From assembly GCA_949128115.1 (NCBI GenBank), contig OX421967.1:4578070-4642069 (forward strand): a DNA stretch of 64,000 bases, given 5' to 3'. This document shows positions 11,069 through 19,653 of the stretch, piece by piece. The notes beneath the pieces were generated by a model that searched no databases, was not told the origin of the DNA, and saw only the letters and a program-made list of their open reading frames with translations. Every line of letters begins with the position of its first letter. Position 1 is the first letter of the stretch. The position numbers and the translations under genes are program-made. Source of the DNA: Anaspis maculata (taxonomy: Eukaryota > Arthropoda > Insecta > Coleoptera > Scraptiidae).

Positions 11069-11870
11069 ACCATTACAAGATAAACAGCCAATTCCTGAAA
11101 ACAGTTCTTTGTTTTCTTCAATTATTTTCATCGTTTGGTCATTATTCACTACTGAGTCAATTTTGGCTAATACCTTCAAAGCCGTACATGTCGGTAGACC
11201 CAAAATTGGTTGTGTCTCAGAATCAACAACAAAGAAATCTATAATGTGTGGGGTGACATTTTTTATGCATTTCAAAGAACACGTTCCTACTACCTTAAGA
11301 GCATTTCCAGTATATGACCTCAAAACTGTCTTTGTCGGTTCAAGCGACTTGGTATTCAATTTAAACTTACTTAAATAACTTATAGGAATTACATCACACA
11401 TAGCGCCGGTGTCTATCTTAACTTTGTATTCCGCATTTTTTATTACCAGATTTGTGTGCCACTCTTTTCCCAGACTATTTACAGAATTAATTTCATTAAT
11501 TGAATCTATATAAAAACATTCGTTATTGTTATCATTTTCTGAATTGTAAGTTTTATTGACTGAGTTTATTTTACTACCTTTTTTTCTACACATCTGTTGA
11601 AAATGATTCTCGATTCCGCAAAAGCAAAAGGTTTTTCCGAATGCGAAGCATTTATTTAAAGGGTGACTATTACCACATCGTGTGCAGGCATCGATGAATG
11701 ATGTCTTCCTTTGTCTCGTGTTTGGTGAACTGCGTTGCGTCCCGTTAGACGTTTGCTGCCTGGGCCGTACATCGTGCGCCATCTGTTGATGATTTGTTGC
11801 ATCACCTGCATTGCGTGGTCTCCGATCCCGCGTACGATGTGCGCCATTTTGTAGGACTGCATCGACCTCG
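11024..11870 (-). pseudogene. Gag nucleocapsid end and protease of element 2
   Basis: Reading left from the element 3 insertion, the frame contains a Cys/His knuckle (CTRCGNSHPLNKC, a CX2CX4HX4C box) and a second, slightly altered one (CFCGIENHFQQMC), then an aspartic protease with the intact active-site triad in KIDTGAMCDVIPISYL and the later ILGLPTC box. The protease cleaves Gag-Pol in the particle. The last residues of the open frame (after GCLSCNG) come from the 2-kb insertion and are not protease sequence. The frame reaches the CCGT duplication at 11871 upstream, where element 3 cuts Gag. Confidence 0.82.
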
Positions 11871-11874
11871 CCGT
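11871..11874. repeat. Target-site duplication CCGT of element 3, left copy
   Basis: CCGT adjoins the left LTR and is repeated at 19650-19653 beyond the right LTR. It shows that element 3 entered the gag of element 2 by integrase-type insertion. Confidence 0.85.
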
Positions 11875-12111
11875 TTTTACGTGTTTGTTTTTGAAAATGC
11901 CTTTTTAAAAAATATTAACTTTATTAAACTGTGAAATAATTTAATTCGTACAAGTTTTTGAACGTAATAACGGATCGACAATTTATGCGTGCGACGTGCA
12001 CTCGGTCATGATACAGAAAATTGTGATACGTGCTAACTGCATGAAATCGTATATATAAACAGCAGGTGCTAAGTAAGCAAAACTAATCTTATTCATGACG
12101 GGGTCGTAACA
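11875..12111 (-). repeat. 3' LTR of element 3
   Basis: 237 bp, identical to 19413-19649 except for two bases (AAATCG/AAGTCG and AAAAC/AAAGC on the plus strand). On the minus strand it begins TGTTACGAC and ends ACGTAAAA. A TATATATA box (about 12049-12056) and an AATAAA (about 11920) are visible on the minus strand in promoter and polyadenylation order. Confidence 0.93.
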
Positions 12112-12123
12112 CCTCCCCCTTTT
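12112..12123 (-). other. Polypurine tract of element 3
   Basis: AAAAGGGGGAGG on the minus strand, directly against the 3' LTR. This is the usual site of plus-strand DNA priming. Confidence 0.88.
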
Positions 12124-12365
12124 AGATAGAATTTTATAAAATTAACTGAAAATAAAAATAGAGGTGAATTTTTTAAAATTCTAAAAATATAAAATTATTG
12201 ACATAAAAGGTAAGTAAGCTAAAAACTGAAATAACAAAATCGTTAAGTACTAAAGACTTAAAATTAAAAGATTACAAATTAAAAGAAAGTGTCTTTTAGG
12301 GTCACGAGCACTTTTCACTTCGTATAAGCTCTGCTTTTAAACACTTCGCGCACTGCAAAGTTTGT

Positions 12366-14093
12366 TCACAAGGCTTTTCTTTGCTGCCTCGTATTTCTTG
12401 AGACGGCTGCTGCTTCCAGGGGCGTCTCTTCAGTTTGTAGTTCGAGTGTCGGTTGCAACTCGATGTTCCACTGGTGAATAGATGTTCTACGGTGTGGTTT
12501 TGGATTGATATTGCAAAAGTTATAGATTTTTGCACAGCAACCCCTGTCGTCAGGTCTGGGGTTGTTAGAAGGTGAACTTTTCATGTAGCCAATGAAGTGG
12601 CGGCAACAGCCACATTTACAGCAGATGACTGTTACAATTATTATAACAAAGATGGTCAGGGTCCAGATGGTGGATGCGCTGAGGTACTTTGTTGCGAAGG
12701 GCTCTTGATTTAACGTTTTGAGTTCTTCTTCAAGCTCGCCAAGTTTGTGAGCGGCGACATTTAAGTCGTCCAAGTTGAACTGGTTGATTTTAAGTGGTTT
12801 TAAATGGAACTCTTCTTTTGATGTTTGTTCCTCGCAGCATTCGAATGGAATTTGAGGGATGAAGTTCTCTTCTGTATAGTTGGAAGTTTGTTCTTCTTTA
12901 GCATATAGTTGATAAATGCCAGTATATGCATTACACCGTTTTTGTAACGTGATGAGTTTGTTGCCCTCCAGAAGTTTGGTGGTTGTACCTTGATTAGGGC
13001 AGGTGTAGGTAATTGCCAACTTTGATGGTAGGACTAGTAACCATTGGTTCTTGCCGATGTACTGAATGTTATGGTTGATTACATTCATAATTAGTGGCTT
13101 GCATTTGTCGGAGTTTTGGAGTGTCGTGATGAGGATGACCTCACATGGTCCTTGGGTCGAGTCAAGAGGAATTAAATCTTGACATATGGCGGTTCTGTCG
13201 TCCATTTCTTGGCAAGTGTCGAGGTCATGGATCTTGATATAAGTTCTCTTATCTTTTGATAATGCTATCATCTTTGATTCGGGGAATTCGCTGAGTAAAT
13301 TTCTAGGTTTAATTATCGATGGGTGGATTATTTTTAATTTCGCAAAGGTTAAACTATTGACTATATCAGTAAGTTCTTCTGAAATCAATGTGAATGATTC
13401 TAGAAGTTGTTCACAATTATTCATCAATTTTAATTGATGCTCAAAATATTTTTGACTCCCAAAAAGGGTTTTAATTTCGTTTTCTATTACTTTCATATCT
13501 TCGTTGAATGTTTGTTCGTCAATTTGTAATTTTCTAATCGTCTCGTTAAAATTTCGAATGGTACTTGTTGTGACTTTAATTTGGTCTTTAATTAAGTTTT
13601 GAATTTCTGAATCGTCTCTTTCTAATTTGTCTATACATTTGCTAAAATATTCTCCGTCGGAGGCATCTAGATTTCCTGTTATAAATTTCCATACGGTTCC
13701 AACACCGTTTGCAAGTCCTCGTCTTACTCGGATTGTTTCGAATTTAATTTCTGTTAACATATTATCGATTTTATTTGAAATCGCTTTTAGAATATCAAGA
13801 TGGGGTTTTATCGTAAGGGAAAAAGTTCGAAATCTTACATTTTCATCGTGTTCATCTTTCAAAAGTACAGTTGTTAGGGTATTTAAAATTTGCAAATTAT
13901 GTTCGTACGTTTCTTGTAAGTGATTAATGTCTTTATACACTACTAGTTTCCAAATATCTGAAGTTATTTTTATTTCTCTCTCTTTTTCGTAAAATAGTCC
14001 TATGGTATTGTTTAGGTCTTTGATTTGGATATTGGAATAAGAAAAATTGATAAGGGATAGGAAAATAAAGATTTTAGATGGAGTCTTGTCCAT
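12366..14093 (-). CDS. env: Envelope protein of element 3 (F-type fusion glycoprotein)
   Basis: The 575-residue frame has a hydrophobic signal peptide (residues 1-20), a furin site RVRR at 122-125 followed at once by a Gly/Val-rich fusion-peptide-like segment, a long helical region, and a cysteine-containing middle part (CQEMDDRTAICQ, CEVIL, CKPLI). One membrane anchor lies near 474-492, followed by a Cys cluster and a polar tail of about 80 residues. That layout is the F-type env of insect errantiviruses, related to baculovirus F proteins. It mediates membrane fusion. A 3' splice site (TTACAG) lies 7 bases before the start, which fits expression from a spliced RNA. No stop or frame break is present, so it may be functional; activity cannot be judged from sequence. 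Confidence 0.9.
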   Translation of the reverse strand: MDKTPSKIFIFLSLINFSYSNIQIKDLNNTIGLFYEKEREIKITSDIWKLVVYKDINHLQETYEHNLQILNTLTTVLLKDEHDENVRFRTFSLTIKPHLDILKAISNKIDNMLTEIKFETIRVRRGLANGVGTVWKFITGNLDASDGEYFSKCIDKLERDDSEIQNLIKDQIKVTTSTIRNFNETIRKLQIDEQTFNEDMKVIENEIKTLFGSQKYFEHQLKLMNNCEQLLESFTLISEELTDIVNSLTFAKLKIIHPSIIKPRNLLSEFPESKMIALSKDKRTYIKIHDLDTCQEMDDRTAICQDLIPLDSTQGPCEVILITTLQNSDKCKPLIMNVINHNIQYIGKNQWLLVLPSKLAITYTCPNQGTTTKLLEGNKLITLQKRCNAYTGIYQLYAKEEQTSNYTEENFIPQIPFECCEEQTSKEEFHLKPLKINQFNLDDLNVAAHKLGELEEELKTLNQEPFATKYLSASTIWTLTIFVIIIVTVICCKCGCCRHFIGYMKSSPSNNPRPDDRGCCAKIYNFCNINPKPHRRTSIHQWNIELQPTLELQTEETPLEAAAVSRNTRQQRKAL

Positions 14094-14612
14094 GATTGAT
14101 CTGTAACAATTATTTGTTCACAGATGACTAGATAAAACAATAAAGTTCTTAATTATGAAATTAGCTGATACGATAAACCAACCTAGGAATTATCGCTAAC
14201 ACTACTAAATTCGTACTATAATTGAATTTTCGGTAAAGCCGAAGGATTTTACAGTCTGAATCCTAAGATGTTATTCAGATGACAGGGACAATTTGGTGAC
14301 TTCCAAAATTGTATATCAGGGCAAATCTGAATTTGACCGCAATAAAAAATTAAAATGTTTTCCGTGAGGCGGGGGTTTGGCGGTTAATAAACCCAGCAGT
14401 TTTACAGGGAATAGAATTATGCGTATATAATCATAATTATGGGGAAAAAGGTGTTCTTTGAACATAATGGTTGACGTCTGCCAAACGTCGTCAGAGTTTT
14501 TCAAAAATTCTTGTATTAAGTCCTATTTAGTCGCCTTTTACGACACGCATTTGGATTTACGTCTGCTTTATTCTTAAAGGTCCCAAAACAGCAGGGATTA
14601 TTTGTCAAATAC
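14094..14612 (-). other. Element 3 spacer between integrase and env
   Basis: About 500 bases with no supported coding frame. The small frame at 14316-14504 has no family features and is rejected. The spacer contains the env splice acceptor. Confidence 0.6.
14101..14112 (-). promoter_or_regulatory. Likely splice acceptor for env RNA
   Basis: The minus strand reads a T-rich stretch ending TTACAG just before the env start at 14093. Errantivirus env is normally made from a spliced RNA whose donor lies in the 5' leader. The donor was not fixed; candidate GTAAGT-like sites occur in 19106-19393. Confidence 0.55.
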
Positions 14613-17600
14613 CTAGTCTGAGGTATTTGGGTCTTGGTCTTCGTCTAATTCTATATTTGACGGTTTTATCCGGTCAAAGTTGACAGTCATATATTTATTA
14701 TTGGAAGTTAGTAGCTCTACGCAATTCGGAGGTAAAAGTCTGGTTATTTTGTAGGGACCAAGATATGTGGGGGACAATTTGGATTGTCTTGATGGTTTTC
14801 TTAAAAACACTGATTGACCAAGTTTGTACTGAGGTCTATTTTCTTTTACATGTTTGTCAAAACGTTCCTTTGATTTTTGTTTGGAACTATCGATATTGGA
14901 AATGACTTTTTTGTTAACATATTGTGCGTAATTTCTCATGAGTCTCTGGTAATCATCTTGAAGTTCTGCTTCATTGGTAAAAATATTATCTCTAGATGGA
15001 TCAATATGTCCAAAAACAATTTCCTGAGGGGTGAATTTGGTTGAAGCTGACTTGCTAAGGTTATATGTTTTTATAGCGAAAGGTAGTGCGTCAACTACAG
15101 GTTTATGAGGATAATCGATGTGGAAACTTCTAATAGAATCCATCAATGTGGCGTGAAAACGTTCCACTTGCCCATTAGATTGGGGATGATCAGTGGGACT
15201 GACAGTTAGTCTAATGTCGTACAATTCGATTAGATTTTTGAACGATTGGTTCATAAATTCGCTTCCGGCATCTACATGAATTCGTTGTGGTACAGGGTAG
15301 TGTTGGAAGTACAATAATAATTTATCAGTAACGCTTCTTGCTTGTTTGTTAGGAATTGGATAAGCCTGTGCATATTTTGAAAAGTTATCAACAATTGTCA
15401 GAAGATGTAACTGGGGATGTACGTCTAGTGTGTCCATGTTTATGTGTTGAAATGGTCGTTCTGGTGTTTTTGTAATTACGAGGGGAAAATCTGTGTTTTG
15501 CCTATTAATCTTCGATTGATTACAAGTCTGACACCGTTTTACAAATTCTTCTATATCTGTTTTCATATTGGGCCATAAATGTTGTTCACGTATTCTTCGA
15601 AATGTTTCATTGATACCTTTATGTAAATTATTCTTTGAGGAATGCCATTTCGACATTATTTCGTTCTTTTCTTCAGGCGTTAGGTCTTTTTGCAATTTGA
15701 TTATATCATGGCAAATATGGAATTTGAAAGTATCAGCGTTGAATAAATGACTCAAAATTCTTTTCAATGGTAGGTGATTGACCTTGTTCAAATGATATTC
15801 TTTAGGTTCTAAATTTTCTTTGATCTCGTAGAGAAGTCTGAATAAATCTTTTTGAGAAAGTCTTGATAAATTGTCTACGGGCAATTTGATGAAATAGTAT
15901 TTTCGATTAGTGACCTTTAAGCTGTTTTTGATAGTTAATGTTTCAGTTAGATTCAAATTTCTTTCTGTAGTACATGTATCTGCGACATAGGTTGCAATAT
16001 GGGGTGTATCCTCATTTTCATTATTGGGAATGAATGCTATTATATTTTTGTGGTAAGCAAGTGTCACATAGTCGTTTGTCTCTTTTATTAAATCAAAATT
16101 TATTGAAGGTTGTTCGTTAATAAATCTGTCATATTCGATTTCGAATTCGTAGTCTGGATTTGCGTTGAAATCAATTAAGTCTGGTGTCTCGTTACGATTG
16201 ATTATTGACTCGTCTTCTTCATCTGGAGATGAAGATGGATTTGCTGTGATTGGATTTATTCTGATACGCGAAAGTGCATCAGCATTTTTATTTAATTTCC
16301 CAGCTTTGTGAATGATCTCTTTTTCTTCTAAATGAGGATGATCGAGCCTTAATTGGTTTGAAATATTTTGTTCTCGATCGATATTATTTGAGTGATTAGT
16401 AGTGACGTTGTAGTTATTCACGTTAAAGGTTTCGAAAGGTTCAAGAATTATTTCAGGAAGTTCAACTTTCTTGGTTTCATTGCTTGAGTTCAACATTGTA
16501 GTAATAATTTGGTTATCATTTATCTTTACGATGGAATTAGGAATCTTTACTCCATTGATCTCTAGTTCAGGACATATAAAGGTTGAATCAGCATTATTAT
16601 TTGAAAATGAATTTATTTTTACTGGTAGTTGAACTACCTCGATCGTTCTAGGCGATATATGAAAAATTTTCTTCAAAGTAGTATTTGGTTCTTCGAACTC
16701 ATAGATATAAATTTTAATCCGACTATTATTAAAAATTTCTTTTATCATAGAAAGAACGTGCTTCCAGTTCAAGTTATCAAGACCGCATCCGAGCTTTGGC
16801 AGTGCTAATTCAGCGATTTGATTTTCTTCGCATATAACCCGCAGGTTCATTAATGCTGTGTTGATAGAATTGTACGTGGGCTTATCTTGAAAGCGTTCCT
16901 TCGTGATAAGGTGAAAAATTTCTCGCGTTTCATTTACGCTCGAGAAAAAGGAATAAGCAACTTGTCCTACTATCTTTTGCTGAGCTAGCAGCTCGTCGGT
17001 ATTGTGTGGATATTTTATTGCAATTTTTCTTGCTAAGCCTTGGCCCATTTTAAAATCTTGAGACACTGCGTGCCCAATTGGAATGTTATTGGGTGCATCT
17101 AAAATGTCACCTCTTATGAATTCGATTGAAAATTGATTAGAAAATCCATTTATTGGATTATTATTATTAGAGAGACTCACGGCGGAGCTCGAAGAATTCC
17201 CGAAGGAAGTATTTAAATGATTCTTATCTGAATCGACCCTAAGGCTATTATTTGCCTCGGAAATATTTATTCTTTGATTCTCTACTTTGAGAGAAGTATT
17301 TTTATTAGAAGATCCATTTATAGGATTATTATTATTAGAGAGACTCACGGCGGAGCTCGAAGAATTCCCGAAGGAAGTATTTAAATGATTCTTATCTGAA
17401 TCGACCCTAAGGCTATTATTTGCCTCGGAAATATTTATTCTTTGATTCTCTACTTTGAGAGAAGTATTTTTATTAGAAGATCCATTTATAGGATTATTAT
17501 TATTAGAGAGACTCACGGCGGAGCTCGAATGGTTCCCGAAGGAAGTATTTGATTTTTTAAATGAATTAGTATCGACTTGAATTGAACACTTTGGTTCTAT

Positions 17601-18104
17601 TGCTTTTTTAGCAATTCTAAGATCCACAGAGGGAGTATGAAATTGTCGATTTTCTTCGTTGATTATACGCGGTTTATGTACCGGGTTTCTTGTATTATTT
17701 TTATTAATGGATTCACAATGATTGAAAGTAGTGAGAGAAGTATCACCGTTCCTTGCATAGGAAAATAATTGAATTTCAGGATAGTCTTGAATTGAACAAA
17801 ATAGTTTTCTTTTAGGGAAATCGATAACACAATTGAAATTTAAAATAAAATCCATACCCAAAATTCCGTCGAATAATCCAAAGTCGATAGGTGCAACATG
17901 CATTGTGTGCGAATTGAATTTACCGACTTGGTATTCGTAAACATGACTGGAAAGTACGGGAATATTTTCAATCCCGGTTATATGAATATCTTTGCTTTGG
18001 ATTTTACTTTCGGGTGAAATAATATTTGGGTGAATCAAACTGATAGAGGCACCACTGTCTAAAAGAAGTTTAAAATTATTTTTTGTGTCTAGAATATAAA
18101 ACAT
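14613..18104 (-). CDS. pol: Pol-like polyprotein of element 3: protease, macro domain and integrase, no RT
   Basis: 1163 residues in one open frame. Order: aspartic protease (LLLDSGASISLI near residue 13; FDGILGMDFI near 80); a 56-residue tandem repeat (about 181-317); a TARG1-like macro domain (about 323-475); the linker that normally precedes RT (about 480-592); then, abruptly, the last residues of RNase H (HKAGKLNKNADALSRI, about 596-612). Next come a pre-integrase segment and integrase with an HHCC zinc domain (about 820-860), the DDE residues (TLD near 892, DAGSEF near 945, NGQVERF near 981) and a GPY/F module (YLGPYKI near 1117). RT and almost all RNase H, roughly 450 residues in relatives, are missing without a frame break. 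The frame stays open upstream of Met and overlaps the gag end in the -1 frame, so expression by -1 frameshifting is likely. Confidence 0.9.
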   Translation of the reverse strand: MFYILDTKNNFKLLLDSGASISLIHPNIISPESKIQSKDIHITGIENIPVLSSHVYEYQVGKFNSHTMHVAPIDFGLFDGILGMDFILNFNCVIDFPKRKLFCSIQDYPEIQLFSYARNGDTSLTTFNHCESINKNNTRNPVHKPRIINEENRQFHTPSVDLRIAKKAIEPKCSIQVDTNSFKKSNTSFGNHSSSAVSLSNNNNPINGSSNKNTSLKVENQRINISEANNSLRVDSDKNHLNTSFGNSSSSAVSLSNNNNPINGSSNKNTSLKVENQRINISEANNSLRVDSDKNHLNTSFGNSSSSAVSLSNNNNPINGFSNQFSIEFIRGDILDAPNNIPIGHAVSQDFKMGQGLARKIAIKYPHNTDELLAQQKIVGQVAYSFFSSVNETREIFHLITKERFQDKPTYNSINTALMNLRVICEENQIAELALPKLGCGLDNLNWKHVLSMIKEIFNNSRIKIYIYEFEEPNTTLKKIFHISPRTIEVVQLPVKINSFSNNNADSTFICPELEINGVKIPNSIVKINDNQIITTMLNSSNETKKVELPEIILEPFETFNVNNYNVTTNHSNNIDREQNISNQLRLDHPHLEEKEIIHKAGKLNKNADALSRIRINPITANPSSSPDEEDESIINRNETPDLIDFNANPDYEFEIEYDRFINEQPSINFDLIKETNDYVTLAYHKNIIAFIPNNENEDTPHIATYVADTCTTERNLNLTETLTIKNSLKVTNRKYYFIKLPVDNLSRLSQKDLFRLLYEIKENLEPKEYHLNKVNHLPLKRILSHLFNADTFKFHICHDIIKLQKDLTPEEKNEIMSKWHSSKNNLHKGINETFRRIREQHLWPNMKTDIEEFVKRCQTCNQSKINRQNTDFPLVITKTPERPFQHINMDTLDVHPQLHLLTIVDNFSKYAQAYPIPNKQARSVTDKLLLYFQHYPVPQRIHVDAGSEFMNQSFKNLIELYDIRLTVSPTDHPQSNGQVERFHATLMDSIRSFHIDYPHKPVVDALPFAIKTYNLSKSASTKFTPQEIVFGHIDPSRDNIFTNEAELQDDYQRLMRNYAQYVNKKVISNIDSSKQKSKERFDKHVKENRPQYKLGQSVFLRKPSRQSKLSPTYLGPYKITRLLPPNCVELLTSNNKYMTVNFDRIKPSNIELDEDQDPNTSD
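16255..16340 (-). other. Deletion junction removing RT and RNase H in element 3
   Basis: The linker motif LRLDHPHLEEKEII, which in gypsy elements sits just upstream of RT, runs directly into HKAGKLNKNADALSRI, the end of RNase H. The shared EII codons (GAGATCATT) are what one would expect at both sides of a microhomology-driven deletion, because RNase H often ends with a similar ...EII.KAGKLN string. The reading frame is intact across the join. Confidence 0.75.
16660..17135 (-). other. Macro domain within the element 3 pol frame
   Basis: Residues about 323-475 match the macro fold of the TARG1/OARD1 type: EFIRGDILDAPNN, GHAVSQDFKMGQGLARKI, LITKERFQDKPTYNS, LALPKLGCGLDNLNW and IKIYIYEF. The lysine of ITK (residue 402) and the aspartate of GCGLD (residue 443) fall where the TARG1 catalytic Lys and Asp do, and the glycine loop is intact, unlike in element 1. 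Members of this family remove ADP-ribose from glutamate/aspartate or hydrolyse O-acetyl-ADP-ribose. Activity here is inferred. It would be released or carried by the protease-processed polyprotein. Confidence 0.85.
17152..17560 (-). repeat. 168-bp in-frame tandem repeat in element 3 pol
   Basis: Two full copies and a partial third of a 168-base unit (56 codons) encode a Ser/Asn-rich segment (SSAVSLSNNNNPING, then NTSLKVENQRINISEANNS). Copies are nearly identical; the first differs by His for Ser. The unit is a multiple of three, so the frame is preserved. It forms a flexible spacer between protease and macro domain. Confidence 0.92.
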
Positions 18105-18139
18105 TTTGTGTTGGCTATCATGGGACTTTGCATTTAAAA

Positions 18140-19105
18140 TTACATTTCGGACTCGCTCACGTGCGTCTGGGTTATAGGAGACTGGACGTCCGGGGAATCC
18201 AGCTCCGCATCTTCGTTTTTTAAATAATTTACCCGAGGAGCGGGATTGTTTGAGAAATTATTGTTTGGTCGATTTTGAAAATTACTTTGACCTGAAAAAT
18301 TTCTATTTTGAGGATTTGCATTATTGTGACTCGAATTATTTATTCTTCTGAAGCAATTTACTATTAAATGACCAGGTTTTTTGCAGTAATTGCAGAATTT
18401 CGCGTCTGGTCGTGGATTTGGATTATGAGCATAATTGCTCGGTCCTGCTTGAGGTGAAACATGTTGGTTATGGTAATTTTGTCGTGGAAAGCTTTTAAAT
18501 GTTTTCGTATTGTTTCGACTGCTGCGCGTTGATCTTAGGTATGCAATATTTTCTTCCTCAAGTATTAGTTGGGCGGCTTCGCTAATGGATAATGGTTTTT
18601 GTGCTCTTATTAATTGACCTAAGGGGTCATTTAATCCGGCTAATAAAGTTTTCAGTCCGATCTTTTCGTGTGACTTGATTAGAGTGTTTTTATGTAATGG
18701 GTCAATTTCGTCGTCGAGTCGAACACTCGACCTTAATTTTGTTAATAAATTTTCTATTTTTGTTACGAAGCTTCGCGCTGTTCCAGTCGTTTTTTGGAAA
18801 GAATTTGTGAGGTCTCTGACAAGAGCTTCGGTATCCCTACAATCGCCAAAGTGGCCTATTAAAAGGGGCCTTATTGCTTCCCAGGTTGTTAGATTCCTCG
18901 AGGATATGAAAGTTTTAGCTTTTCCAGTTAGTTTGGATTTAATTAGGAAAACAAGGACATTTTCTTGTCCTTCTTCGATGTTTTCCGTTGCAAAATTACA
19001 TGCTTCTATAAAATCATTCAGTAAGGCTTGTTCGCCATCGAATGAGGGAATTAAATCTCTAAGATCTCTCAAAGAGAGTTGAATTTCGTTATCACCTTCA
19101 GCCAT
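18140..19105 (-). CDS. gag: Gag of element 3
   Basis: The 321-residue frame starts MAEGDNEIQLSLRDL, has the capsid boxes SFDGEQALLNDFIEAC, FLIKSKLTGKAKTFI and LKTLLAGLNDPLGQLIRA, and ends with a CCHC zinc knuckle (CNYCKKPGHLIVNC, about residues 235-249) in an Asn/Pro-rich tail. It builds the particle and binds RNA. It has no frame break. The pol frame overlaps its end in the -1 register, which suggests ribosomal frameshifting; I did not identify a convincing slippery heptamer. The start was chosen as the first Met after the leader. Confidence 0.92.
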   Translation of the reverse strand: MAEGDNEIQLSLRDLRDLIPSFDGEQALLNDFIEACNFATENIEEGQENVLVFLIKSKLTGKAKTFISSRNLTTWEAIRPLLIGHFGDCRDTEALVRDLTNSFQKTTGTARSFVTKIENLLTKLRSSVRLDDEIDPLHKNTLIKSHEKIGLKTLLAGLNDPLGQLIRAQKPLSISEAAQLILEEENIAYLRSTRSSRNNTKTFKSFPRQNYHNQHVSPQAGPSNYAHNPNPRPDAKFCNYCKKPGHLIVNCFRRINNSSHNNANPQNRNFSGQSNFQNRPNNNFSNNPAPRVNYLKNEDAELDSPDVQSPITQTHVSESEM

Positions 19106-19393
19106 TTCGAATTATCACAGGTAAATAATATAATATCAATACACTAAACAAGATGAAAAGGATATAAAATGGAAAGGGGAATACCCCGAAACAAACAATG
19201 ATGATTATAAAAATAAGTAGACTTACTACTTGATGGAAATCGTTGCCGTCGGAGAACTTCAGGACAGGTTCCGCTGGAGCTTCCTTGGTTTGATTACAGA
19301 TGTAGGCTGCTAGGCTGAAGTGCTGGAGCACACCACTTAACACTTTTTTACGTATAAAATTTTCAAAAATTATTTGTGCCAAATGGGCCTAAC
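19106..19393 (-). other. 5' leader of element 3
   Basis: The region between the primer site and gag contains a 94-codon frame (19382-19098) with hydrophobic stretches that overlaps the primer site. It lacks family features and is most simply untranslated leader with the splice donor for env. Confidence 0.5.
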
Positions 19394-19411
19394 ATCCTAC
19401 CGACTGCGCCA
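19394..19411 (-). other. Primer binding site of element 3 (tRNA-Ser type)
   Basis: One base from the 5' LTR the minus strand reads TGGCGCAGTCGGTAGGAT, the complement of a tRNA 3' end ...CGACTGCGCCA typical of serine tRNAs. The 17.6/297 group of insect errantiviruses is known to use tRNA-Ser. Confidence 0.8.
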
Positions 19412-19412
19412 T

Positions 19413-19649
19413 TTTTACGTGTTTGTTTTTGAAAATGCCTTTTTAAAAAATATTAACTTTATTAAACTGTGAAATAATTTAATTCGTACAAGTTTTTGAA
19501 CGTAATAACGGATCGACAATTTATGCGTGCGACGTGCACTCGGTCATGATACAGAAAATTGTGATACGTGCTAACTGCATGAAGTCGTATATATAAACAG
19601 CAGGTGCTAAGTAAGCAAAGCTAATCTTATTCATGACGGGGTCGTAACA
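19413..19649 (-). repeat. 5' LTR of element 3
   Basis: 237-bp copy of 11875-12111 with two differences. With 3-4 bases of TG...  structure (TGTTACG start on the minus strand) and the internal TATATATA it is the likely promoter of the element. Confidence 0.93.
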
Positions 19650-19653
19650 CCGT
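19650..19653. repeat. Target-site duplication CCGT of element 3, right copy
   Basis: Pairs with 11871-11874; see that entry. Confidence 0.85.

Larger units (their letters stand above)
11875..19649 (-). mobile_element. Element 3: young env-bearing Ty3/gypsy (errantivirus-like) element without reverse transcriptase
   Basis: 7,775-bp element with 237-bp LTRs that differ at two positions, a 4-bp target duplication, a primer site matching tRNA-Ser, a polypurine tract, and three open frames on the minus strand: gag (321 aa), a pol-like frame (1163 aa) and env (575 aa). The pol-like frame has protease, repeats, a macro domain, a linker and integrase, but lacks RT and nearly all RNase H. LTR near-identity implies recent insertion, so reverse transcription must have been supplied in trans or before the deletion. 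The env and primer type place it with insect errantiviruses of the 17.6/297 kind (inference). Confidence 0.92.

Noticed and set aside
19098..19382. 94-codon hydrophobic frame in the element 3 leader
   Set aside because: It overlaps the primer site and has no family features; more likely untranslated leader.
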